NCBI GenBank assembly: GCA_910586715.1
Contig: CAJUJG010000022.1
Span: forward strand, 1-9,489
Source: an uncultured Lachnospiraceae bacterium
GTDB lineage: Bacteria > Bacillota > Clostridia > Lachnospirales > Lachnospiraceae
Reading direction: 5' to 3'
DNA length: 9,489 bases
The position numbers were made by a program, and so were the translations under genes. Shown piece after piece: positions 5,775-9,489 of the stretch. A model generated the notes under the pieces. The model was not told where the DNA came from, searched no databases, and saw only the letters and a list, made by a program, of their open reading frames with translations. Every line of letters starts with the position of its first letter. Position 1 is the stretch's first letter.

Positions 5775-6869
5775 CTATGCAGCTTTCCTGATTTCCGCAA
5801 AATACTGTCCCATCAGTGCCACAAGGTAATCAACTTTTTTATGTACAACACCTGCATCCCTTGTTGAACGGTCTGCTCCTAATTCATTCCATGATTTTCC
5901 GTCAATCTCTGTCTCATTCCCACCATTTACAAACCATTCAAGGAATTTTCCAAAATCATTATCTTCATGCCCTGATTCCACAAACTCCTTGAATGCTGCA
6001 ACTAAAATATGCGCGTGCTTGCTGTTGAATAATTCCCTGATTTCCTTTGTATTTTCCAATGATGCCGTTAATCTTGTAAGCAAATCCTTTACACATTCAA
6101 AATTATATATTGTCGCATTCTCATTCAGCCATTTAAAGCCCTGTTTCGTGTCTTTCCTGTACTGTTCGGGATAGTTACAAAGTAAAACCATATCGCCAAC
6201 AACACGTTCCAGTGTTCCGTTTTTCCTGTCATTACGGCTGCATGTGTACGCGTCCAAGAAGAATCTGTTTTCCGTCAAGTCCCTTATTTCCTTTGCAAAA
6301 GCGTCAACATATGTAAATGCTTTCTGCGAACTGTTCATTGCTGTGTGGTTGTTATATTTGCGTACAAGCTTTGAAATTTCCGTTGCCTCGCAGTCCTGAT
6401 GAATGGCAAGTTCAATCTGATAACCGTCGAATCTGTCTTTCAGCTCTTCCGGCAACTGTTCATATGTCTTGTTACGGATATCATACTCCACACTCTCCCA
6501 AATGATTTCGTCCTTTTCGTCTCTCATGATGTTTCCATTCTCATCCAACACTTTCCGCTGGTATGTAACCATATATTCATCAAGATTCTTTGTGATCTTA
6601 GTGTTTGCATATCTAAATAATGAAAGAGTGCTTGAACGCTGCAATCCGTCAATTATCCACTGTCTTGTAATTCCGTTGACTGTCTCCTCGCCCAAAATAA
6701 TAGGTGGGATATAATTGTCTGTCAGAACAGTAGCAATTAACTCATTGATCATATTCTGATTCCACTGTCCTGACATTCTCTGACATTCCTGGTCACTTCT
6801 GATTTTTTCCTCTTTTATCAGCTTCAAATACTGGTCTAAACTGAATGTCTGTTTCCTAATTTTAGCCAT
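5775..6869 (-). CDS. DUF262-type (ParB/sulfiredoxin-like nuclease fold) protein (364 aa)
   Basis: The ATG at 6869 is chosen (MAKIRKQTFSLDQYLKLIKE), 7 nt after GGAGGT; the ATG at 6884 overlaps that site. The N-terminal half has the DUF262 layout: a short lead, RSDQECQRMSGQWN, a helix NELIATVLTDNYIPPIIL, then the hallmark WIIDGLQRSSTL (D74-G-L-Q-R-S-S-T81), which corresponds to DGQQR-x-T in GmrS and relatives. The family can be NTP-dependent endonucleases (GmrSD, Type IV restriction) or stand-alone regulators; here no GmrD/HNH half follows, since the C-terminal part (about 200-364) is helical with no H-N-H motif visible. It follows the sigma factor by 20 nt, so they are co-expressed. It could act in defence, anti-defence or plasmid regulation (inference). 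Confidence 0.82.
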   Translation of the reverse strand: MAKIRKQTFSLDQYLKLIKEEKIRSDQECQRMSGQWNQNMINELIATVLTDNYIPPIILGEETVNGITRQWIIDGLQRSSTLSLFRYANTKITKNLDEYMVTYQRKVLDENGNIMRDEKDEIIWESVEYDIRNKTYEQLPEELKDRFDGYQIELAIHQDCEATEISKLVRKYNNHTAMNSSQKAFTYVDAFAKEIRDLTENRFFLDAYTCSRNDRKNGTLERVVGDMVLLCNYPEQYRKDTKQGFKWLNENATIYNFECVKDLLTRLTASLENTKEIRELFNSKHAHILVAAFKEFVESGHEDNDFGKFLEWFVNGGNETEIDGKSWNELGADRSTRDAGVVHKKVDYLVALMGQYFAEIRKAA

Positions 6870-6889
6870 TGTGTTTACCTCCATATCTC

Positions 6890-7483
6890 TTAAATTTGAA
6901 ATAATACCTTTACATTTTCGTAGCTACGCATGATGCTTAAATTGTCCACATATTCATTTTTTGAGATTTCCAATATCCGCCGTATCTCAAAAGGCTTGTA
7001 ACCGTCTATCAACAAATTTAAAATATTCACTTGCTGATTGGATAACCTTGATATGTATTGCTGCACACGGTCTTGATATTGCCCATTCTCCTGACGCTTG
7101 CTTGCCTCCTCAAACGTATCAAAGTCAGATGCCAAGCAGTCAAGCAGGCTGTAATCCTCGCCCTTATCGTTGGTTGCTTCAAGTGATATGCTCATCCTGT
7201 CCGCCTTGCGCTTTTCACGGTTTCGCTTTGTAATCTCTGACATGATTTTGTTTGACAGGCACGAATACAGAAAACCATCAAATGACTGTTCGTAATCATA
7301 TCTTTTCAGCACATCGGCAAAAACTTCATTTGCAAGCGAATAAAAATCGTCCGTATCCTTGTATGTAAGTCCGCCAAATTTGGATAATATCCTGTCAACC
7401 ACCCTGTGGAGCTTTTTCGCGTTGTCGGCATAATAAGCATTCAAGATGTCTGACTGTAACGCTGATAAGTCTTTGTCTGTCAT
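6890..7483 (-). CDS. Sigma-70-family RNA polymerase sigma factor, small (197 aa)
   Basis: Directs RNA polymerase to alternative promoters. Region 2 spans about residues 20-97: DFYSLANEVFADVLKRYDYE, FDGFLYSCLSNKIMSEITKR and NREKRKADR, with the usual aromatic and basic -10 melting pattern. A variable acidic linker (NDKGEDYSLLDCLASDFDTF) leads to region 4 (about 139-195): YISRLSNQQVNILNLLIDGY, KPFEIRRILEISKNEYVDNL, a -35-reading helix-turn-helix. Length and layout match ECF-like or phage/element sigma factors. AGGAG stands about 9 nt before the ATG. It is the first larger gene after four small ones in the early operon, as expected for a factor that switches on later genes of the element (inference). 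No anti-sigma factor is visible nearby. Confidence 0.85.
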   Translation of the reverse strand: MTDKDLSALQSDILNAYYADNAKKLHRVVDRILSKFGGLTYKDTDDFYSLANEVFADVLKRYDYEQSFDGFLYSCLSNKIMSEITKRNREKRKADRMSISLEATNDKGEDYSLLDCLASDFDTFEEASKRQENGQYQDRVQQYISRLSNQQVNILNLLIDGYKPFEIRRILEISKNEYVDNLSIMRSYENVKVLFQI

Positions 7484-7532
7484 TGTGTTTCACTCCTTCC
7501 ATATATTTTTTTGTATCATTCATTGATTTCAA

Positions 7533-7575
7533 TAGGCGCGTAGGGACTTGAACCCCACAAGAAACCATTCGCCTA
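7533..7575 (-). other. tRNA-like acceptor/T-arm remnant in an operon junction
   Basis: On the minus strand a 5-bp T stem (TGGGG/CCCTA, one G-U) closes a canonical 7-nt T loop, TTCAAGT (7546-7552). This is followed by exactly seven nucleotides CGCGCCT and a discriminator-like A (7533). The 5' strand TAGGCG (7570-7575) pairs perfectly with CGCCTA (7533-7538). D and anticodon arms are replaced by a 12-nt linker, and no CCA is encoded. This is the geometry of a tRNA acceptor/T minihelix, the minimal shape recognised by RNase P. It sits between the 49-aa gene and the sigma gene. It may be a processing signal or a tRNA fossil. Confidence 0.7.
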
Positions 7576-7583
7576 CTTTTTAA

Positions 7584-7733
7584 TTACTTGTTGTTCTGTT
7601 TCAGTTTGTCCTTATACCATTTGATAGAACCGTCGCTGTTTATAGGGATTTCAATGCTTGCCCCCGTGCCGTATTCGACCACCTGTGACACCTTCCCATT
7701 GTCTGCCTTGATAAAACTTTTTACTGTGTTCAT
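7584..7733 (-). CDS. Small hypothetical protein (49 aa)
   Basis: Too short for most gene finders, but well supported: AAGGAGG stands 8 nt before the ATG. The protein, MNTVKSFIKADNGKVSQVVE and on to KWYKDKLKQNNK, looks like a single small beta domain with a basic C-terminal helix (WYKDKLKQNNK). No family is recognised. Its mRNA is flanked upstream by a hammerhead ribozyme (7762-7818) and downstream by the tRNA-like element, so it could be released as its own transcript. A role in early takeover or regulation is only a guess. Confidence 0.75.
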   Translation of the reverse strand: MNTVKSFIKADNGKVSQVVEYGTGASIEIPINSDGSIKWYKDKLKQNNK

Positions 7734-7761
7734 TTGAACTGCCTCCTTATTTTGATTTGGG

Positions 7762-7818
7762 ATCCCGATGCCCTGTTGTGGGCATTTCGTCGCAATTCTC
7801 AGCGACTCATCAGGGGAT
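7762..7818 (-). ncRNA. Type I hammerhead ribozyme A
   Basis: A complete hammerhead core on the coding (minus) strand. Stem I is AUCCC (7814-7818) with GGGAU (7762-7766). The core CUGAUGA (7807-7813) is followed by stem II GUCGC/GCGAC with an 8-nt loop. GAAA (7785-7788) leads to stem III, 6 bp (AUGCCC/GGGCAU) with loop ACAACA. The cleavage triplet is AUC, with cut predicted between C7767 and G7766. Stem I is the open end, which defines type I. All universally conserved core bases are present. It begins 10 nt after the stop of the 73-aa gene and ends 28 nt before the next start codon. Confidence 0.95.
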
Positions 7819-7828
7819 TTATTTTGTT

Positions 7829-8050
7829 TTATGAATGAAATCTGTTTTCAGATAATCTTGTTGCATATTTGCTTTCTGAGTGCTTTTTTAATTCGTCTGT
7901 CCAATCGTTACGGTTTGCATATCCTGCGTGTTCTGCTACAATTGCAGATATTAAACGGATTGAGTAATCAACCGGATAGTTTTGCGGCTTTTCTGCTGCT
8001 TTCTGTCTGATTTCTTCAATTTCATCAAGTAATGTTAATTCTTTATTCAT
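7829..8050 (-). CDS. Small hypothetical protein (73 aa)
   Basis: Starts at ATG 8050 with AGGCAGGT about 7 nt upstream, inside a CA-rich leader that nearly duplicates the leader of the 62-aa gene. The protein (MNKELTLLDEIEEIRQKAAE and onward) is soluble and helical: an acidic N-terminal helix, PVDYSIRLISAIVAEHAG, then a basic region DELKKHSESKYATRL. No family is recognised. It is flanked on the mRNA by the pistol ribozyme upstream and hammerhead A downstream. Confidence 0.78.
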   Translation of the reverse strand: MNKELTLLDEIEEIRQKAAEKPQNYPVDYSIRLISAIVAEHAGYANRNDWTDELKKHSESKYATRLSENRFHS

Positions 8051-8089
8051 GATGTTTACCTGCCTTTCGTTTGGTTGTTTTGTTTTGAC
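8051..8089 (-). repeat. CA-rich 5' leader, copy 1
   Basis: Minus-strand leader of the 73-aa gene, containing ACAACCAAACGAAAGG followed by GGTAAACA and the start codon. It is nearly identical to 8883-8922 and partly repeated at 8596-8614. It looks unstructured and carries the ribosome binding site; its 5' end overlaps the last bases of the pistol ribozyme. Confidence 0.75.
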
Positions 8090-8156
8090 TACCTCCCACC
8101 GTTACCAGTGGGAACGCTCACAGCCTAAAGCCCTGTTTATAGTCGCTGTGACGACT
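8087..8156 (-). ncRNA. Pistol self-cleaving ribozyme
   Basis: The minus-strand RNA has every element of the pistol fold. P1 is AGUCG/CGACU (8152-8156 with 8141-8145). The P1 loop UCACAG (8146-8151) pairs with CUGUGA (8118-8123) as the pseudoknot. The linker is AUAAACA, where the family has conserved A residues. P2 is GGCU (8129-8132) with AGUC (8087-8090), including one G-U. Next come AGCG then UU at the cut site (cleavage expected between G8115 and U8114). P3 is UCCCAC/GUGGGA with an 8-nt loop, followed by the conserved GGU. It lies 5 nt after the stop of the 105-aa gene and before the leader of the 73-aa gene. Confidence 0.92.
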
Positions 8157-8161
8157 TTTAT

Positions 8162-8479
8162 TTAGCTGATTCTTAAAACCTGAAATGTACTAACTTTCTT
8201 CACTTTCTCATAATCTTCATCATTAAGCAGCTTTTTTACTTCTTCCTTGTCAACGTTTTCACGCTCCTGCGGTGAATAGGTTGCCTTGAATAATGTGCCG
8301 ATAAATTTGCGGATTGGATTACCCTTTTTGTCAACCGCTTCACATTCTTCGGTTTCCTGTAAAAATTCGATTACTTTTGCTTTCAGTGGAATAATGTTTG
8401 CTTCTGCTTCTTCCTTTACCTTTTCCCATTCCTTGATTGCTTTCATGGTTTCATTCATTTCATTAATTGTCATACACAT
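8162..8479 (-). CDS. Phage-like coiled-coil protein of unknown function (105 aa)
   Basis: The open frame extends to 8719, but its upstream part lies over hammerhead B and a structured leader, so translation must start later. The ATG at 8479 has AAGGAG about 10 nt upstream; ATGs at 8473 and 8500 are alternatives. The protein has a long charged helix (NETMKAIKEWEKVKEEAEAN, LKAKVIEFLQETEECE), a short beta part (RKFIGTLFKATYSPQE), then a Lys/Glu-rich helix KEEVKKLLNDEDYEKVKKV and the strand TFQVLRIS. This order resembles small phage proteins with a coiled helix followed by a beta tail, but no named family is certain. It sits between hammerhead B and the pistol ribozyme. Confidence 0.75.
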   Translation of the reverse strand: MCMTINEMNETMKAIKEWEKVKEEAEANIIPLKAKVIEFLQETEECEAVDKKGNPIRKFIGTLFKATYSPQERENVDKEEVKKLLNDEDYEKVKKVSTFQVLRIS

Positions 8480-8516
8480 ATGTTTCAATCTCCTTTTCAT
8501 ATTTGATTTGTTGCAA

Positions 8517-8580
8517 CCTGTCTGTACCGCTTGCGTGTCTATTGCCCTCGTAATCGTCAGCTCACAGGAACGCGATACAG
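8517..8580 (-). ncRNA. Candidate structured leader RNA of unknown class
   Basis: The minus strand forms a 9-bp stem, CUGUAUCGC (8572-8580) with GCGGUACAG (8522-8530), one G-U pair, closing a 41-nt interior. Within it CCUGU (8564-8568) could pair with ACAGG (8517-8521) just outside the stem, forming an H-type pseudoknot. It lies between hammerhead B and the ribosome binding site of the 105-aa gene. It has no hammerhead GAAA, pistol or HDV features, although CUGACGA occurs by itself. Possibly a riboswitch, another ribozyme or chance. Confidence 0.45.
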
Positions 8581-8595
8581 ATTTGAATGTTTGTA

Positions 8596-8614
8596 CTTTG
8601 CTTGTTTTGTTTGG
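8596..8614 (-). repeat. CA-rich leader, partial copy 3
   Basis: CCAAACAAAACAAGCAAAG on the minus strand, just after hammerhead B, matches the CA-rich part of the other two leaders but is separated from its gene by the structured region 8517-8580. Confidence 0.5.
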
Positions 8615-8636
8615 TGTTATAGGATATTTGGTTACT

Positions 8637-8693
8637 ATCCCGATCCCCTCTTGTGGGGATTTCGTCTTAATTTTCAAAGACTCGTCAGGGGAT
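8637..8693 (-). ncRNA. Type I hammerhead ribozyme B
   Basis: Same architecture and length (57 nt) as ribozyme A. Stem I is AUCCC (8689-8693) with GGGAU (8637-8641). The core CUGACGA (8682-8688) has the allowed C at the variable position. Stem II is GUCUU/AAGAC with an 8-nt loop; GAAA is at 8660-8663. Stem III is AUCCCC/GGGGAU with loop ACAAGA, and cleavage is expected between C8642 and G8641. Relative to A, two stem II pairs and one stem III pair differ on both sides at once, so pairing is preserved. It begins at the base immediately after the stop codon of the 62-aa gene. Confidence 0.95.
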
Positions 8694-8882
8694 TTAATAA
8701 TTTTGTTGCAATTCGTCAAGTTGTGTATCTAATTCATTAAGCTGCCTTTTCAGTTCGTCATGCAATCTATCCCATTTTGTACCGCTGTCATTCGCTAATT
8801 CTTTTGCCGCTAAACATGCAAGCATTAAATCGCAAATATCAATTCTTTTGACCTGTAACGTTGTTTTAAATTCATTTCTCAT
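8694..8882 (-). CDS. Small coiled-coil protein, first gene of the leftward operon (62 aa)
   Basis: Starts at ATG 8882 with GGATAGGT about 7 nt upstream in a CA-rich leader. The protein begins MRNEFKTTLQVKRIDICDLM, a short strand then a helix with a hydrophobic face (LMLACLAAKELA). It ends in a Leu-heptad-like coil (LHDELKRQLNELDTQLDELQ), suggesting an oligomer or partner-binding protein. No family is recognised. It is the first gene behind the RHH-controlled promoter (8933-8960), and its stop codon abuts hammerhead B, so its mRNA would end in the ribozyme after cleavage. Confidence 0.78.
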   Translation of the reverse strand: MRNEFKTTLQVKRIDICDLMLACLAAKELANDSGTKWDRLHDELKRQLNELDTQLDELQQNY

Positions 8883-8922
8883 ATTGTTTACCTATCCTTT
8901 CGTTTGGTTGTTTTGTTTGACC
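8883..8922 (-). repeat. CA-rich 5' leader, copy 2
   Basis: Untranslated leader of the first operon gene, minus strand: AAACAAAACAACCAAACG, then AAAGG and GGTAAACA before ATG. It matches 8051-8089 with only a few differences and is free of obvious pairing. Confidence 0.75.
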
Positions 8923-8932
8923 TTGTAAGACT

Positions 8933-8960
8933 ATTATAACACGATATCGTGTTAATTCAA
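8933..8960 (-). promoter_or_regulatory. Leftward promoter PL with embedded operator
   Basis: Minus strand: -35 TTGAAT (8955-8960), 16-bp spacer, -10 TATAAT (8933-8938). The spacer is almost entirely the palindrome TAACACGATATCGTGTTA (8937-8954), so a bound repressor would exclude RNA polymerase. Transcription should begin near 8926 and run through the ribozyme operon. Confidence 0.85.
8937..8954. promoter_or_regulatory. Operator site 1 (perfect palindrome)
   Basis: TAACACGATATCGTGTTA, an 18-bp perfect palindrome with core GATATC, located in the PL spacer. It is identical to site 7. Confidence 0.88.
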
Positions 8961-8980
8961 GATGGAATAATCACTAAAAA

Positions 8981-8998
8981 TAACACGATATCATTTCT
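8981..8998. promoter_or_regulatory. Operator site 2 (one good half)
   Basis: TAACACGATATC intact, the right half degenerate. Its start is 44 bp from site 1. Confidence 0.7.
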
Positions 8999-9015
8999 TG
9001 TTTTTGTGAATTATG

Positions 9016-9033
9016 TAACACGATATCGGTATC
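9016..9033. promoter_or_regulatory. Operator site 3 (one good half)
   Basis: TAACACGATATCGGTATC; the left half matches and the right half is degenerate. It lies immediately upstream of the -35 box of the repressor promoter. Confidence 0.7.
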
Positions 9034-9034
9034 A

Positions 9035-9063
9035 TTGACAATTATCCCAATATATGATATCGT
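9035..9063 (+). promoter_or_regulatory. Probable promoter of the RHH repressor gene
   Basis: -35 TTGACA (9035-9040, perfect), 17-bp spacer, -10-like TATCGT (9058-9063, 4 of 6). It is flanked by operator site 3 and overlapped by site 4, consistent with autoregulation. The -10 box is weak, so the exact start is uncertain. Confidence 0.6.
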
Positions 9064-9067
9064 GTTA
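9050..9067. promoter_or_regulatory. Operator site 4 (one good half)
   Basis: GATATCGTGTTA is intact and the left half is degenerate. It overlaps the probable -10 box of the repressor promoter. Confidence 0.7.
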
Positions 9068-9115
9068 TATATAAAGAAAGAAATTTATACAAAGAAAAAA
9101 GTATGAGGTATAAAT

Positions 9116-9301
9116 ATGGAAGAAAAAAAGAAAGCGTCTGCCGCTCATATAAGAGCAACTACAAAATGGGAAAAAGAAAATTATGATAAAGTACTAGTAA
9201 GATTTCCCAAAGGTACAAAAGAAAATATATTAAATTCTGGTGCTAATAGTGTTAATGGTTTTATTGTAGAGGCTGTACAAGAAAAGCTAAATAATCAGTA
9301 A
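9116..9301 (+). CDS. Ribbon-helix-helix (Arc/CopG-like) repressor (61 aa)
   Basis: A small DNA-binding protein and the only plus-strand gene. The basic N-terminus (MEEKKKASAAHIRATTKWEK) precedes the RHH core: strand KVLVRFP (25-31), helix A GTKENILNSG, a turn, and helix B NSVNGFIVEAVQEKL. This matches Arc/Mnt-type proteins, which bind as dimers through an antiparallel sheet to palindromic operators. GAGGT stands 6 nt before the ATG. Seven copies of a palindromic site surround the gene, two of them inside outward-facing promoters. It is therefore probably the master repressor of both outward operons and of itself (inference from layout). Codon use is more AT-rich than the leftward genes. Confidence 0.88.
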   Translation: MEEKKKASAAHIRATTKWEKENYDKVLVRFPKGTKENILNSGANSVNGFIVEAVQEKLNNQ

Positions 9302-9339
9302 AATAAGTTATTCTACTATTTCTATTTCAAATCATATAA

Positions 9340-9357
9340 TAACACGATATCGTTATG
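9340..9357. promoter_or_regulatory. Operator site 5
   Basis: TAACACGATATCGTTATG, matching the consensus at 14 consecutive positions, about 40 bp after the repressor stop codon. Confidence 0.72.
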
Positions 9358-9377
9358 TGTATATTTACCAATTTACG

Positions 9378-9395
9378 CATAGCGATATCGTGTTA
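9378..9395. promoter_or_regulatory. Operator site 6
   Basis: CATAGCGATATCGTGTTA; the right half is intact. It is 44 bp from site 7, mirroring the site 1 to site 2 distance on the other side. Confidence 0.72.
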
Positions 9396-9415
9396 TTTTT
9401 GTTAGTCTTTACATC

Positions 9416-9443
9416 TTGAAATAACACGATATCGTGTTATAAT
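9416..9443 (+). promoter_or_regulatory. Rightward promoter PR with embedded operator
   Basis: -35 TTGAAA (9416-9421), 16-bp spacer, -10 TATAAT (9438-9443), with operator 7 filling the spacer. It drives genes beyond the right edge of the window; the visible leader (9450-9489) is again CA-rich (CAACAAACAACAAAG). Confidence 0.85.
9422..9439. promoter_or_regulatory. Operator site 7 (perfect palindrome)
   Basis: TAACACGATATCGTGTTA, identical to site 1, inside PR. Confidence 0.88.
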
Positions 9444-9489
9444 AGTCTTATCAACAAACAACAAAGCACCTTGACAATTAAAAAATAAA

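Larger units (their letters stand above)
8926..8964. repeat. Left arm of a 39-bp inverted repeat
   Basis: Matches the reverse complement of 9412-9450 at 38 of 39 positions. The arm carries a complete promoter with the operator in its spacer. Confidence 0.92.
9412..9450. repeat. Right arm of the 39-bp inverted repeat
   Basis: Reverse complement of 8926-8964 with one mismatch; it carries the rightward promoter and operator 7. Confidence 0.92.

Noticed and set aside
6396..6410. CTGATGA on the plus strand
   Set aside because: It is antisense to the DUF262 gene and has no GAAA or closing stems around it.
7533..7575. A complete tRNA gene
   Set aside because: Only the acceptor and T arm can be formed; there is no D arm, anticodon arm or room for them between the paired strands.
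8162..8719. A 185-aa protein using the whole open frame
   Set aside because: The upstream third overlies hammerhead B and the structured leader and has no ribosome binding site; the start at 8479 has one.
8937..9439. Repeated palindromes as a CRISPR array or origin iterons
   Set aside because: The unit is a single 18-bp palindrome with variable halves and spacing, overlapping promoters and split by the RHH gene; operators explain it better. An additional origin role cannot be excluded.

Overview
The window is AT-rich with strong Gram-positive ribosome binding sites (AGGAGG type) and tightly packed leftward operons. This points to a low-GC Firmicute, most likely a gut Clostridia/Lachnospiraceae-type host (inference). 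The content is accessory: a serine resolvase, an extra RecA, a LexA-like DNA-binding domain without its protease, a small sigma factor, a DUF262/ParB-like protein, a PIN toxin module and a phage-style repressor region. A plasmid, ICE or phage-plasmid is more likely than core chromosome; no conjugation, capsid or replication-initiator gene is visible to decide between them.

Right end (about 8.9-9.49 kb): a small ribbon-helix-helix (RHH) repressor gene on the plus strand sits between two clusters of a palindromic operator, TAACACGATATCGTGTTA (four sites left, three right). The outermost copies lie in a 39-bp inverted repeat. In each arm the operator fills the -35/-10 spacer of a near-consensus promoter, one firing left over the whole window and one firing right out of it. 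This resembles a phage immunity region.

Leftward early operon (8.93 to about 7.5 kb): small unknown genes (62, 105, 73 and 49 aa), then the sigma factor. Each junction between them carries a folded RNA element on the coding strand. In order these are a type I hammerhead ribozyme (8637-8693), a separate long hairpin (8517-8580), a pistol ribozyme (8087-8156), a second type I hammerhead (7762-7818) and a tRNA-like acceptor/T-arm remnant (7533-7575). The two hammerheads differ by compensatory changes in their stems. The operon therefore looks built to be cut into near-monocistronic mRNAs by self-cleaving RNAs and perhaps a tRNA-processing enzyme. This is the most striking content of the window.

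Middle (7.48-2.9 kb): sigma-70-like factor, DUF262 protein, a 124-aa unknown, an 80-aa unknown, an XRE regulator, a 98-aa unknown, a RecA paralogue and a 126-aa unknown, all leftward and closely spaced. Two further junctions contain strong hairpins.

Left part (2.88-1.09 kb): a separate leftward unit with its own promoter and a terminator, carrying the serine recombinase, a 60-aa protein with a TTG start, a LexA-type winged-helix protein and two small unknown proteins. A third leftward unit (1.08-0.14 kb), with its own extended -10 promoter, encodes a PIN-domain toxin followed by two paralogous small antitoxin-like proteins. The first 120 bases may hold the worn edge of an insertion sequence.
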